Below, piece by piece: positions 7,399 to 17,756 of a stretch of 64,000 nt of DNA. The stretch is from contig NZ_CP169244.1 in assembly GCF_041902385.1 (NCBI RefSeq), forward strand, positions 2,790,001-2,854,000. Direction: 5' to 3'. The position numbers were made by a program, and so were the translations under genes. Each line of letters opens with the position of its first letter. Positions within the stretch are counted from its first letter, which is position 1. The notes under the pieces were generated by a model. That model did no database searches, was not told the origin of the DNA, and was given only the letters and a program-made list of their open reading frames with translations. The stretch comes from Arcticibacter sp041902385 (GTDB taxonomy: Bacteria; Bacteroidota; Bacteroidia; Sphingobacteriales; Sphingobacteriaceae).

Positions 7399-10031
7399 AT
7401 GCCGGTAAAAGGAAATCAGTTTCGATCGAATACATTCAGGGATGAGGATAGTCCAAAGCCTTCAGGACGGGGGCGTTTGGTAAGGGAAAAAGCCGAGATA
7501 TTACCGCGGTTTACTTTTAATAATGGAAGAATAGTAAAGATTTCAGGCCTTTTTTTCTCGTTTTGTCGCTTTACTTCCTGGTGGCCTTTACATCTTATTT
7601 GTTTACCTGGGAGGATGATCAGAGCTATGTGATAGATCAGAACGGGGGCTGGGATAATCTGTTTAAAACGAACGAGGAACTGGTGAAGGCTGGTGTACAG
7701 AACCCGGTAGTGGAGAACTGGCTGGGCAAATTCGGTGCCCTACTGTCCCATCAGTTTATATACGAGTGGTTTGGGATTGCCTCCTTCCTGTTTATTGGCC
7801 TTTTGTTCATAGTAGGCTATCGTCTGCTTTTTAAGGTTAAGATCGTTTCAATTTCCAAAGCATTCAGCTATTCATTTTTTCTCCTGATCTTTCTCTCTGT
7901 TACCCTCGGATATTTTCACAGCTTCACGTCCGACTATCCCCATTTTCTGGAAGGCGAGTTCGGCTTTTGGACGAACAGGCTGCTGCAATTGCAGATCGGT
8001 AATGCGGGCGTAGCAGGATTGCTGGCCTTCGCCGCCCTGACGGCGCTGATCATCGCCTACAATATTGACTTTAAGATCCCAGAGCGAAAGAAGAGGATCG
8101 ACTTTCCGGTGGCTCCGGTACCCGACGAGGTGGAGCTGGAAGACGAGGTAAAATCAGAGCCGGTAGAGTTTCCTTTGAATAACAGGCGGAGCCGGTTTCG
8201 GGCAGAAGAGCCTGTTGCAGAAGGGCGGGGGCCTGAACCTATTGTTCAGCAGCGCGTGGTGCCCCCCGTAGAAGTAGAATCAACAGATGAGGAGCCGGTA
8301 GTGCCCCGACATATTCCTCTGGAAGCGGCTGCTGCAGCAACTACAGTTGCTTTTAATATTCCCAGGCCCGTGATCGCTCCTCCGGCGCCTGAATTTAAGG
8401 CAGAGACGCTGAAGCCTGAGGTTCCGCTTAGCGAAGTAAGCAAGCCGGAGCCGGAGCTGACCATAGAAAAAACTCCTGAAGAGAAGACGGCGCAGGACCT
8501 GGTTGAGCAATTCGGACAATACGACCCGAAACTTGACCTCTCTTCGTATATGTATCCTCACCTCGACTTGCTGGATAATCACCGGTCGAGCAAGATCTCC
8601 GTGAGTGCGGAGGAGCTGGAGGCGAACAAGAACAAGATCGTTGAGACGCTCAATAACTACAACATTGAAATTGATAAGATCAAGGCGACAATAGGGCCGA
8701 CAGTGACGCTTTATGAGATCATCCCTGCGCCTGGCGTCAGGATATCCAAAATAAAAAATCTGGAGGACGACATTGCTTTGAGTCTGGCAGCCCTGGGTAT
8801 TCGTATAATTGCACCTATGCCCGGAAAGGGAACCATCGGTATTGAGGTGCCAAATCAGCAGCCGGAGATGGTGGCGATGCGCTCTGTAATGGCCACAGAG
8901 AAGTTTCAGAATACAAATATGGATCTGCCGATCGCTCTGGGTAAGACGATCTCGAACGAAGTCTATATTGCCGACCTGGCGAAGATGCCGCACTTGTTAG
9001 TTGCCGGTGCTACCGGGCAGGGAAAGTCGGTGGGGATCAACGCCATTCTGGTCTCTCTCTTATATAAGCTTCATCCGGCCCAGCTGAAGTTCGTGCTGGT
9101 GGACCCCAAGAAGGTGGAGCTCACTCTTTTTAAGAAGATTGAAAGACATTTTCTTGCCAAGCTTCCGGGAGAAGAAGATGCGATTATCACCGATACCAAG
9201 AAGGTTATTAATACGTTGAATTCCTTGTGTATTGAAATGGATCAGCGCTATGATCTCCTCAAGAATGCGCAGGTAAGGAATTTGAAGGAGTATAATCAGA
9301 AGTTTATCAACAGAAGGTTAAACCCCGAGGAAGGGCATCGTTTTCTGCCCTTCATTGTGCTGGTGATCGATGAGTTTGCCGACCTGATGATGACCGCCGG
9401 GAAGGAGGTGGAAACGCCGATCGCACGCTTAGCGCAGCTGGCGCGGGCAGTTGGTATTCATCTCGTGATCGCGACCCAGAGGCCTTCTGTAAATATCATT
9501 ACAGGTACTATTAAAGCCAACTTTCCGGCGCGCCTTGCATTTCGGGTGCTTTCCAAGATTGACTCAAGAACAATCCTCGACTCGGGAGGAGCCGACCAGC
9601 TGATCGGCCGCGGAGATATGCTCCTGTCGACCGGCAGTGACCTGATACGTCTGCAATGTGCCTTTGTTGATACCCCGGAGGTTGAAAAGATTTCTGATTT
9701 TATCGGCCAGCAGAGAGGATATTCCTCAGCCTGGCTCCTGCCGGAATACGTAGATGAAAATGGTGAAGGAGGCAGTGTGAAAGATTTCGACCCGAACGAT
9801 CGGGATCCATTGTTTGAGGAAGCTGCACGGTTAATTGTGATGCATCAGCAGGGATCGACCTCACTGATCCAACGGAAGTTAAAGCTGGGTTATAACAGGG
9901 CAGGAAGAATCATTGACCAGCTTGAAGCTGCAGGAGTGGTAGGGCCGTTTGAGGGAAGTAAAGCGAGAGAGGTGCTCTTGCCGGACGATTATGCTTTGGA
10001 ACAGTTCCTTGATAACCTTGATAAAGAATAA
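7399..10031 (+). CDS. ftsK: DNA translocase FtsK, frameshifted as sequenced
   Basis: FtsK is the septum-anchored motor that pumps chromosome ends apart at division. With one base restored in the T7 run at 7550-7556, the product is 877 residues. A basic N-terminus is followed by four or five membrane spans (to about residue 220), a proline and glutamate-rich linker, and the motor: Walker A GATGQGKS, Walker B FIVLVIDEFADLMM, then ATQRPSVNIITG. A C-terminal winged-helix gamma domain follows (LIQRKLKLGYNRAGRIID). As written, the ATG at 7399 leads into a frame that ends at 7632, while the main frame is open from 7563. Because FtsK is normally needed for growth, a sequencing error is far more likely than true inactivation. 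Confidence 0.93.
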
Positions 10032-10078
10032 ACCTGCAACATTAAACTAATTATAACTGTTGCAGTCTACAATAGGAG

Positions 10079-10123
10079 CCTGCCGTGGTTTTGCGGCCGG
10101 CAGGTCGCAAAAGCGATCTTTTT
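10079..10123 (+). terminator. Candidate ftsK terminator
   Basis: CCTGCCG at 10079-10085 pairs with CGGCAGG at 10098-10104. A second small hairpin (TCGC, four A, GCGA) follows at 10105-10116 and leads into a T-rich run at 10117-10123. A 7-base inverted pair, CTGCAAC/GTTGCAG, lies just upstream at 10034-10065. Confidence 0.5.
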
Positions 10124-10141
10124 ACCAGATATGAAATGCCG

Positions 10142-10791
10142 ATGAAGAGAATTTTTTTAGTGCTTTTTTTGTAATGGCCTGCCTGGTGTCAGTCTTAGCT
10201 CAGACGGATCAGAAAGGCAAATCTATTTTAGCCGCAGTTAGTAAAAAATATGGAGCTTACACCACCTTAAAGACCTCCTTTTCTTATTATATCGATAATC
10301 CCCAGGCTAATATTAAGCAAACCGTGACCGGCGTGCTCTATACTCAGCCGAAGACCAACAAGTATTATATATCCATGAAGGACCAAGATATGATCAGTGA
10401 CGGTAAGAATCAGTGGACTTATTTAAAAGCTGACAAGGAGGTACAGCTGAACGACGTAGATGTTAGCAGCAAATCGATGAATCCGGCAAAGATCTTCACC
10501 ATCTACGAGAAAGGCTTTAAATACCTTTACACAGGGGATGTCAAAGAGGGAGGGAAGCTTTATCATGTGGTCGACCTCACGCCAACTGATCCGAAGCAGT
10601 CGTTTTTCAAAGTTCGCTTAACGATTGACCGGCAAACGAAATTGATTAAGCGGGCGCTGATATTTGACAAAAACGGAAGTCGTTATACATATACCATTAC
10701 TTCGTTTACGCCTAATCCTAAAGTCCCTGCTTCTTTTTTTACGTTTGATGCAGCCAAACATCCGGGAGTTGAAGTCGTAGATTTAAGATAG
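10142..10791 (+). CDS. lolA: Outer-membrane lipoprotein carrier protein LolA, frameshifted as sequenced
   Basis: LolA ferries lipoproteins across the periplasm from the inner to the outer membrane. The mature part shows the family's pattern: KYGAYTTLKTSFSY, YISMKDQDMISDGKNQWTY, then KIFTIYEKGF and a C-terminal beta strand region. The start is at 10142: MKRIFLVLFF, then VMACLVSVLAQ, a normal signal peptide, but only if one T is added to the T7 run at 10164-10170. As written, translation stops at 10172-10174. With the added base the protein is 216 residues, the usual size. It follows ftsK, as in many Bacteroidota. Confidence 0.85.
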
Positions 10792-10796
10792 TTCTC

Positions 10797-11072
10797 ATGC
10801 CGCTTTCATATAACCAGTATACGCTAGAAAAGATCGAATCTGTTTTAAAAACTCAGGGGTACCGGGTCAGATACGAGAAAGGGAACTTTAAGACTGCAGC
10901 TTGCTTGCTTCAGAGCAGCAGGATCGTGGTGGTGAACAAGTTTTCCACGCTCGAAAGCAAAATCAACTCGCTGGTTGACTTGCTGCAGCAAATCCCTCTT
11001 GACGAGTCCTTGCTGGAGGAAAAGCAAAGACAGTTTTTATCTAACCTGAAACAAACCGCTCTGCAATTGTGA
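10797..11072 (+). CDS. Small conserved Bacteroidota protein of unknown function
   Basis: This 91-residue protein has no signal peptide or membrane segment. It opens with YNQYTLEKIESVLKTQGY and has an alternating strand pattern (VRYEKGNFKTAACLL, RIVVVNKF) followed by two charged helices. I recall similar short proteins beside MBL-fold hydrolases in related genomes but know no function. The stop overlaps the GTG start of the next gene (GTGA at 11069-11072), so the two are translationally coupled. Confidence 0.75.
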   Translation: MPLSYNQYTLEKIESVLKTQGYRVRYEKGNFKTAACLLQSSRIVVVNKFSTLESKINSLVDLLQQIPLDESLLEEKQRQFLSNLKQTALQL

Positions 11073-11851
11073 TTATTACTTTTTTAGGTACAGGCACATC
11101 TCAGGGTGTACCGGTCATTGGATGTGATTGTCCCGTTTGCCGGTCGGCAGACCATATGGACAAGCGGCTTAGGTCGGCTGTGCTTCTTGAAGCCGACGGA
11201 AAGAACATTGTAATTGACACAGGCCCCGATTTCAGGTATCAAATGTTGCGCGAGGAAGTGAAGCGGCTCGATGCTGTCTTGCTTACGCATGAACATAAGG
11301 ATCATATAGCAGGACTGGACGATGTCCGGGCTTTTAATTATCGTCTGGGAACACCTATAGAAGTATACGCCGTTCCGAGAGTTCAGGATGCTTTGAAAAG
11401 GGAGTTTTACTATGCTTTTTCTGAAAAGAAATATCCTGGCGTCCCTCAGATTAATCTGCACGACATAGGTAAGGACGTCTTTGAGGTCGGAGATATTCCT
11501 GTAATACCGGTTGAAGTGATGCATTATCGTCTGCCCGTCTCTGCTTTCCGGATCGGAGATTTTACCTATATCACAGATGCAAAGACGATCAGCGCTGAGG
11601 AGACTGAGAAAGTGAAGGGGACGAAAGTACTGGTGGTTAATGCGCTTCAGAAAGGAAGTCATATTTCTCATTTCACTCTGGCTGAGGCTATTGCTTTTGC
11701 GCAGGAGATACATGCTGAAAAGACCTACCTCACTCACATCAGCCATAATTTAGGTACTTATGAGGAGGTGAGCAGGGAGCTTCCTGAGGGCATTGAACTG
11801 GCGTACGACGGACTTAAATTAAAAATTGAAGATTCTGTAAAATTGATTTGA
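11069..11851 (+). CDS. MBL-fold metallo-hydrolase, PhnP-like
   Basis: This 260-residue cytoplasmic hydrolase carries the metallo-beta-lactamase metal motif THEHKDHIAGLDD at about residues 73-85 and a second ligand set further on (VMHYRLP, YITDAK, THISHNLG). The N-terminus TFLGTGTSQGVPVIGCDCPVC, with two clustered cysteines, is typical of the PhnP/ElaC-like subgroup, which act as phosphodiesterases on small cyclic phosphates or RNA ends. The substrate here is unknown. It starts with GTG overlapping the previous stop and ends just upstream of the tRNA promoter. Confidence 0.85.
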   Translation: MIITFLGTGTSQGVPVIGCDCPVCRSADHMDKRLRSAVLLEADGKNIVIDTGPDFRYQMLREEVKRLDAVLLTHEHKDHIAGLDDVRAFNYRLGTPIEVYAVPRVQDALKREFYYAFSEKKYPGVPQINLHDIGKDVFEVGDIPVIPVEVMHYRLPVSAFRIGDFTYITDAKTISAEETEKVKGTKVLVVNALQKGSHISHFTLAEAIAFAQEIHAEKTYLTHISHNLGTYEEVSRELPEGIELAYDGLKLKIEDSVKLI

Positions 11852-11877
11852 AGTTTCAATTATAGATTATATATTTG
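11847..11877 (+). promoter_or_regulatory. Consensus promoter of the tRNA-Leu pair
   Basis: TTTG at 11847-11850, a 19-base spacer and TATATTTG at 11870-11877 match the Bacteroidota sigma-A consensus exactly. The first tRNA begins 12 bases on. The -33 box overlaps the last codons of the hydrolase gene. It serves here as a reference for the other promoters. Confidence 0.85.
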
Positions 11878-11888
11878 CAGTCCTTTAT

Positions 11889-11973
11889 GGCCGGGTGGCG
11901 AAATTGGTAAACGTTGCGGTCTCAGAAGCCGTTGGGAACACCCTTGAGAGTTCGAGTCTCTCCCCGGTCACCA
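11889..11973 (+). tRNA. tRNA-Leu (anticodon CAG)
   Basis: The acceptor strands GGCCGGG and CCCGGTC pair with one G-U. The D arm contains the GGCGAAATTGGTAAACG typical of leucine tRNAs, and the anticodon loop CTCAGAA gives CAG. A long variable arm follows, then a T arm with GTTCGAGTC. The CCA end is encoded at 11971-11973. Confidence 0.93.
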
Positions 11974-12002
11974 CATAAAGAGAATAGTTCTTTTCAGAAG
12001 AT

Positions 12003-12085
12003 GCCTGGGTGGCGAAATTGGTAGACGCACCATCTTGAGGGGGTGGCGCCTTACGGGTGTACGAGTTCGAATCTCGTCCCAGGCA
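12003..12085 (+). tRNA. tRNA-Leu (anticodon GAG)
   Basis: The acceptor strands GCCTGGG and CCCAGGC pair perfectly. The anticodon loop TTGAGGG gives GAG, the variable arm is long, and the T arm has GTTCGAATC. CCA is not encoded. It lies 29 bases after the first leucine tRNA and shares its promoter and terminator. Confidence 0.94.
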
Positions 12086-12104
12086 CAGAAAGACCTCGTT
12101 TAAA

Positions 12105-12131
12105 AGCTCCTTGATCAAAGGGGCTTTTTTT
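12105..12131 (+). terminator. Intrinsic terminator of the tRNA operon
   Basis: AGCTCCTT pairs with AAGGGGCT (one G-T pair) around a short loop and is followed directly by T7 at 12125-12131. The 200 bases beyond it hold nothing I can identify. Confidence 0.85.
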
Positions 12132-12330
12132 GTCTCCGGCTGTTCCGTCTCTCTGGCGGTCAGGCTGAAGTAGCCGGTGCGATTCTTTTACTGGCGCTTG
12201 TTGAAAGAGACAGGCTTTAACCGATGCCCGTCTTGTAAGTTAGAATTTTAATAATGCAGTTTTCCACCCCGACTCTTCGTTCATCCTTTTGAAGTGTTGG
12301 TTGTCTTTTCCGGATGTCGGTGTTGCGCTG

Positions 12331-12642
12331 TTAGTAGGTGTCTGTGTCTGAAATACGCGGATCTTCAGCCAGGATCTCCATCTTGGGATTGTCGATATAA
12401 TCCGCGTACCAGCGGATCGCTTCTATCACCAGCAGAGGATCTGACCCGTCGTATCCCGAGGTTTCAAATGCGAGCAGGTCGCCGTTGTCGTCTCCGTAAA
12501 ACTGCAGTTCGTCCGGATCTGGTTCAAACTCATCCCTGCCAAGGCAAAATACGCGGATACGTAAATCTCCATCCCTATGCCTGATCACTTCTTTACAGGC
12601 ATTATGTGAGTCTTGTACCAAAAGGAAAACAGATTGATCCAT
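12331..12642 (-). CDS. Small acidic protein of unknown function
   Basis: This 103-residue protein is strongly acidic and has no signal peptide or membrane segment. Its centre has a run of Asp/Glu with FEPDPDELQFYGDDNGD. I do not recognise the family. It lies 36 bases downstream of the thioredoxin gene on the same strand, so the two are probably co-transcribed. The codon pattern and spacing make a real gene likely, but there is no homology evidence. Confidence 0.6.
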   Translation of the reverse strand: MDQSVFLLVQDSHNACKEVIRHRDGDLRIRVFCLGRDEFEPDPDELQFYGDDNGDLLAFETSGYDGSDPLLVIEAIRWYADYIDNPKMEILAEDPRISDTDTY

Positions 12643-12678
12643 GCTAACAAGATAATAATTGTAGTCGGAAAAATGTTT

Positions 12679-12984
12679 TCAGGAATACATATTAATGGCT
12701 TCTCTGAGCTGGGAAATTCCGAGTACGCCCGACTGACGCCATTTGACTTCTCCTTGCCTGAACAGGATCAAGGTAGGCACGCCCTGAATATCGTGCGCGT
12801 TGGCTGCCGAGGGATTTTTGTCAACATCGATCTTCAAAATAGTAAGCCGGTCGCCCATCTCTTCCTTTAGCTGAGAAAGGATGGGAGCCATTGCTTTGCA
12901 GGGGCCGCACCATTCGGCTGAAAAATCAACCAGTGTCGGTTTCTCAGCGCTTATAATTTCCATAAAGCTCGGTTTCGCGTTCAT
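12679..12984 (-). CDS. trxA: Thioredoxin
   Basis: This is a single-domain cytoplasmic thioredoxin of 101 residues. The redox motif WCGPC lies at about residues 26-30 within DFSAEWCGPCKAM, and the cis-proline loop is GVPTLILF near residue 70. It reduces protein disulfides with electrons from thioredoxin reductase. There is no signal peptide. It is transcribed away from the PUL, and a 288-base divergent region separates the two. Confidence 0.94.
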   Translation of the reverse strand: MNAKPSFMEIISAEKPTLVDFSAEWCGPCKAMAPILSQLKEEMGDRLTILKIDVDKNPSAANAHDIQGVPTLILFRQGEVKWRQSGVLGISQLREAINMYS

Positions 12985-13146
12985 AATCAGTTTGCTTTAG
13001 TAAGAACATTGTGTTGAAATCTGTAAGGAGCTGCTTGGTCCTTTCGTTACCTTCCGGAATTCCGCTCTTCCCGTATCTACCTATTGAACAACTGGAGTAA
13101 AGACTGGTTTTCTCTTCCTCGCCAAGTTTTTACACGGCGCGATAAT

Positions 13147-13205
13147 ATCGTATAATACCTTGAGAAAATATTATAGTAAAGACGCCCTGTCATGGTATAC
13201 TTTTG
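13147..13205 (+). promoter_or_regulatory. PUL operator-promoter A
   Basis: The distal half-site ATCGTATAATA (13147) and proximal half-site ATATTATAGTA (13168) agree at 8 of 11 positions and are 21 bases apart. The -7 box TACTTTTG lies at 13198-13205, 51 bases after the first base of the distal site. No TTTG is found at -33. The ATG of the downstream glycosidase follows 67 bases later. Confidence 0.8.
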
Positions 13206-13272
13206 AAAATTACTATTCTGCTGGCCGGATAGTATAACCATTATTAACACACACTATAAACGAAAGTAGCGA

Positions 13273-16036
13273 ATGACCCGTTTCCGCGTTTTCATATTTG
13301 GGCTGATATGTCTTGCCACCTCAATTTTTAACACTTCAAAGGGGACCGAAATACGCACTGCCCGGGGAACCGTTATCATAGCAAGCCCTGTTTCTTCTAA
13401 CCCCAGAATCCTATACGGAATAGACAAGCTGTCGGCTGCCCTGAGGAGCGCCGGCTTTAATGTAAGAGTTGCTCGCCAGGATGTTCTTCCAAAAGGGGAG
13501 CAGGTTGTTGTGGTAGGTTTAAATGACAGCAGGCTTGTGCAGAACGGGTCGCGTTCCCTTGGTTTAAATTCAGTCAGCGGCACTCAAAAAGAAGGATTTA
13601 CAATTCAATCTAAAGGTACTAAGATCATCGTGGGAGGAAACGACGCATCGGGTGCGCTTTATGGCTGTCTTGAGCTGGCCGACAGGGTAAAGGCCAGCGG
13701 CAGCCTGCCCCGGGATTTGTCGTTTAGTGATAAGCCGGAAATGGTGCTTCGTGGCACCTGCGTAGGTGTACAGAAGCCTGAGCTGCTGCCGGGGCGAGGA
13801 GTTTATGAGTATCCCTACACGCCTGAATCATTTCCCTGGTTTTACGATAAGGCGCTCTGGATCAAGTATCTTGATATGATGGTGGAGAACCGCTACAATT
13901 CACTTTATCTCTGGAACGGCCACCCTTTTGCTTCACTTGTTAAGCTTAAGGATTATCCTTATGCGGTAGAAGTTGACGATGCCACTTTCAAAAAGAATGA
14001 AGAAATGTTCCGTTTTCTTACAGAAGAAGCGGATAAACGGGGCATATGGGTGATACAAATGTTTTATAATATTATTGTTTCGAAGCCTTTTGCCGAGAAG
14101 CATCATATGAAGACGCAGGACAGGAACCGCCTGATTGTGCCGGTCATTGCAGACTACACCCGGAAGTCTATTGCCGCGTTTGTTCAGAAATATCCAAACG
14201 TAGGCCTTCTGATCACTCTCGGGGAAGCAATGGAAGGCGTGGGGCAGGACGATGTCGACTGGTTCACAAAGACGATCATCCCTGGTGTGCAGGACGGAAT
14301 GAAGGCGCTGGGAATAAAGAAGGAACCTCCTATTGTGTTAAGGGCACACGACACGGATGCACCGGCAGTCATGAAAGCAGCTCTGCCTCTTTATAAGAAC
14401 CTGTACACAATGGCCAAGTACAACGGCGAGGCGCTTACAACTTATACCCCCGCGGAAAGTGGGCTGAGCTTCACAGAAGTCTTAGCCGGATTGGGACGGT
14501 ACACGTTGAAAATGTGCATATCCTGGCTAATCTTGAGCCGTTCCGTTACGGATCGGCTGATTTTATCCAGAAGTGCGTGCAGGCGATGCACAATGTTTAT
14601 GAGGCAAATGGATTACATCTCTACCCTCAGGCTTCTTACTGGGATTGGCCTTACACGGCAGATAAGGCAGACGGGCGGCTTCTTCAGCTGGACCGCGACT
14701 GGATCTGGTATAAAGCATGGGCACGTTACGCCTGGAATTGCAGGAGAGACAGAGCGGAGGAAGTGAATTATTGGTCAGGCTTGCTCGCAAATAAGTTCGG
14801 AGCGACGTCTCCTGCCGGAAAGGATATATTAGATGCATACGAAGAAACCGGCGAAATAGCGCCTAAACTGCTCAGGCGCTATGGTATTACTGATGGGAAC
14901 CGCCAGACCCTTACTTTAGGAATGTTTATGACACAGCTTATCAACCCATTCCGATACAATCTTTTCACGCTTATGTATGAGTCGGAAGCGCCGGAAGGTG
15001 AAATGATTATCGAATACGCGGAGAAGGAGTGGAAGAAGCAGCCGCATATAGGTGAGACGCCCGTGCAGATAGCGGATGAGGTAACTGCGCATGGCCGGAA
15101 GGCAGTGGAAGCGATAGAAAAGGCGGCTTCGTCTGTGTCAAAAGACAAGGCCGAGTTTGAGCGCCTCCGGAATGATGTACACTGTTATCAGGAGCTGGCA
15201 GATTTTTACGCAGAGAAAGTGCGCGCTGCCCTTCTCGTGCTCCGTTATAAGTATTCAAGCGATATCAGCGACCTGGAGAAAGCACTGCCTTACCTTGAAA
15301 GAAGTGTGGAGCACTATCGCAAGCTGGCAGAGTTAACGAGGGGAACCTACCTTTATGCCAACAGTATGCAGACCATGCAGCGGAAAATTCCGGTGAGGGG
15401 GTAGATGCAACTTATAAGACCTGGGTTGAGGTGCTGCCGCGGTTTGAACAGGAGCTTGCTCACTTTAAGAGAAGCATTGACTCGCTGAAAAATGACAAAA
15501 GCAGCGCACAGGGAAAGGTATTCAAGCCCTTCACTAACGCTGAAGTAAAGCTAAAAGATGTTAAGTCCGACTTTACAGTGCAAAGGGGCGCTCAGGTATT
15601 CAATGATACCACAGCAGCAATAACAGCATGGGCTAAGGAGCTGGTGGGGCTAAAAGGTGTGAGGCTGGACATGCAGCAGCAAAGATTAAAGGGGACGTCT
15701 TTGCGTTTCAGCGCAAACAAGCCGGTTAAGGTCCTTGTGGGATTTTTTAATACGAAAGCAGCTGGCTTTCTGGGTGCTCCCGACCTTGAGCACGACGCGA
15801 GCGCTAACGACTTCGGACAGTCAGAAATTAAAATAGCCAATGCCCTGGCGATCGGGGGGATGCCTCCGGTAAATATTCACAGCTATTCATTTAATGCCGG
15901 GACCCATACGCTCACGCTGGCAAAAGGAGCGTGCCTGATACTCGGATTTATCAATGAGGAAGAACCTATGCGGCTCTACGATGCTGGTGTTGGATTGCCT
16001 GAGGCAAAAAGGGACATAGACTGGTTATTTGAATAA
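13273..16036 (+). CDS. Secreted TIM-barrel glycosidase with GH67/GH20-type N-domain, two frameshifts as sequenced
   Basis: Three consecutive frames (13273 onward, 14514-15404, and from about 15402 to 16036) form one 921-residue protein if a base is restored near 14493-14513 and in the G5 run at 15397-15401. It has a signal peptide, an N-terminal alpha/beta domain like that before the barrel in alpha-glucuronidases and hexosaminidases (KIIVGGNDASGALYGCLELAD, about residues 117-137), then a barrel-like region (WIKYLDMMVENRYNSLYLW, GLLITLGEAMEGVG, WPYTADKADG) and a C-terminal beta domain. The family and substrate are unassigned. A uronic-acid linkage is a reasonable guess from the N-domain. It is first in the PUL, right behind operator A. 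Confidence 0.7.
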
Positions 16037-16049
16037 GCACTTAGAAGAG

Positions 16050-17615
16050 ATGAACACTATTTTCAATATCAGGAAGACATGCAAGGTTCTGGGGCTTGCA
16101 GCTCTGGTTGCAACGGGGCTCAGCACACAGGCGCAGAAGAAAGGCGTTGTGCTAGGAACAACAGCACTCGACAACTACACACGGTACTTTAATTCGCTTG
16201 ACAGCGAGGATGTACGGAACTACGTTCCGAATGCAGAGGCAGCCAGCTGGATCGCTGCAAATGCACCTCTGTTCGAATGTCCGGATTCTGCAATAGAGAA
16301 AATATACTACTATCGCTGGTGGACCTTCCGGAAGCATCTGAAGGAAACTCCTGCCGGATTTATTTTTACCGAGTTTATTACTCCGGTCAAGCATGCGGGC
16401 AAGTATAATGGGATCAGTTGTGCCCTGGGACACCATATATACGAAGGGCGCTGGCTGAAAGATCAGAAGTATCTTGATCAGTACGTGCATTTCTGGGTGC
16501 TAAAGGATAAGGGGTTCCCTGCCCCCCGATTCCACGCGTTCAGCAGCTGGGTAGATAATGCAATTTATAACCGTTATCTCGTTAATCAGGACAAGCAGTT
16601 TGTTACTGCTCTGCTGCCTGAACTGGACACTGATTATAGAAAATGGGAGTCAGAGAAGCAACTTCCTTCTGGCATGTTCTGGCAGTTCGACGTGAAAGAT
16701 GGAATGGAGGAATCGGTAAGCGGAGGTAGAAAAGTGAAGAACAGGCGTCCTACGATTAATAGTTATATGTACGGCAATGCTGTTGCTCTGTCGCGGATGG
16801 CCTCGCTGGCGAATAACGACAGCCTGCGAAAAGTATATCTTGCTAGGGCCGCTCATCTGAAGAAGCTCGTTGTTGACAGCCTTTGGAGTGACAGCGCCGC
16901 CTTCTTTTTAACAAGGAAGGAAGATGGCCGGCTGGCACCCAGAGAGGCAATTGGTTTTATTCCCTGGTATTTTGACCTGCCCGCCGACAACAAGAAGTAT
17001 GCAAGGGCCTGGGATCAGCTGACAGACACAGCCGGCTTTAATGCCCCCTGGGGATTAACAACCGCAGAACGGAGAGAACCTACGTTCCGTACCCGCGGTT
17101 CTGGTCACGGCTGTGAATGGGATGGGGCCATCTGGCCTTTCGCCACTACACAATCACTGAAAGGATTGTCTAATCTGCTCAATAATTACCGGAATAAAGG
17201 CAGTATGAACGCGGGCGTTTTCTACAAGGAAATGCATAAGTATGCGATGTCTCATGTTATGAAGGGCAGAGCTTATATTGGTGAGTATCAGGATGAAAAG
17301 ACAGGGGACTGGCTGAAGGGAGATGACCCGCGCAGTCGCTTCTACAATCATTCCGGTTTTTGCGATCTCGTGATAAGCGACCTTGTTGGCCTGAAGCCGA
17401 GGGAAGACAATGTATTAGAGATCCGCCCCTTGATTCCTGAAGGCCAATGGAACTGGTTTTGCCTTGATAACGTGTCTTACCATGGAAAGACCATTACGAT
17501 CCTGTGGGATAAGGACGGCAGGAAGTATGGTAAAGGAGCCGGCTTCAGAGTCTTTGCTAATGGCAAGCAACTGCTTGTTTCACCGAAGCTGAAACCTGTT
17601 ACTGCAAAGCTGTAG
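16050..17615 (+). CDS. Secreted six-hairpin (MGH1-like) glycosidase
   Basis: The ATG at 16050 gives a signal peptide ending ...LSTQAQ and a 521-residue product. The body has the layout of (alpha/alpha)6 trehalase- or MGH1-like glycosidases: WWTFRKHLKETPAG, HHIYEGRWLKDQKYLDQY, GMFWQFDVKDGMEES, then GHGCEWDGAIWPFATTQ, which probably lines the active site with an acidic pair, and a C-terminal beta strand set (VLEIRPLIPEG). The substrate is unknown. It starts 14 bases after the previous gene, so the two are in one operon and likely act in sequence on the same side chain. Confidence 0.72.
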   Translation: MNTIFNIRKTCKVLGLAALVATGLSTQAQKKGVVLGTTALDNYTRYFNSLDSEDVRNYVPNAEAASWIAANAPLFECPDSAIEKIYYYRWWTFRKHLKETPAGFIFTEFITPVKHAGKYNGISCALGHHIYEGRWLKDQKYLDQYVHFWVLKDKGFPAPRFHAFSSWVDNAIYNRYLVNQDKQFVTALLPELDTDYRKWESEKQLPSGMFWQFDVKDGMEESVSGGRKVKNRRPTINSYMYGNAVALSRMASLANNDSLRKVYLARAAHLKKLVVDSLWSDSAAFFLTRKEDGRLAPREAIGFIPWYFDLPADNKKYARAWDQLTDTAGFNAPWGLTTAERREPTFRTRGSGHGCEWDGAIWPFATTQSLKGLSNLLNNYRNKGSMNAGVFYKEMHKYAMSHVMKGRAYIGEYQDEKTGDWLKGDDPRSRFYNHSGFCDLVISDLVGLKPREDNVLEIRPLIPEGQWNWFCLDNVSYHGKTITILWDKDGRKYGKGAGFRVFANGKQLLVSPKLKPVTAKL

Positions 17616-17756
17616 TTTTCGGGAGCTGAAACTGCCAGGGACGTGTCCTGGCCTTCAGCCATCCGGATAATTAAGGACCTGCAGGCTGCACGGAAGGGTA
17701 TCCTATAACGAATGGAAACGGCAATTGCTTCAGGCCTGTTAAAATAGATAACTTAC

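Noticed and set aside
17700..17756. Half-site ATCCTATAA upstream of the GH28 gene
   Set aside because: The proximal half-site and the -7 box are missing at the fixed offsets, so it is probably chance or a decayed site.
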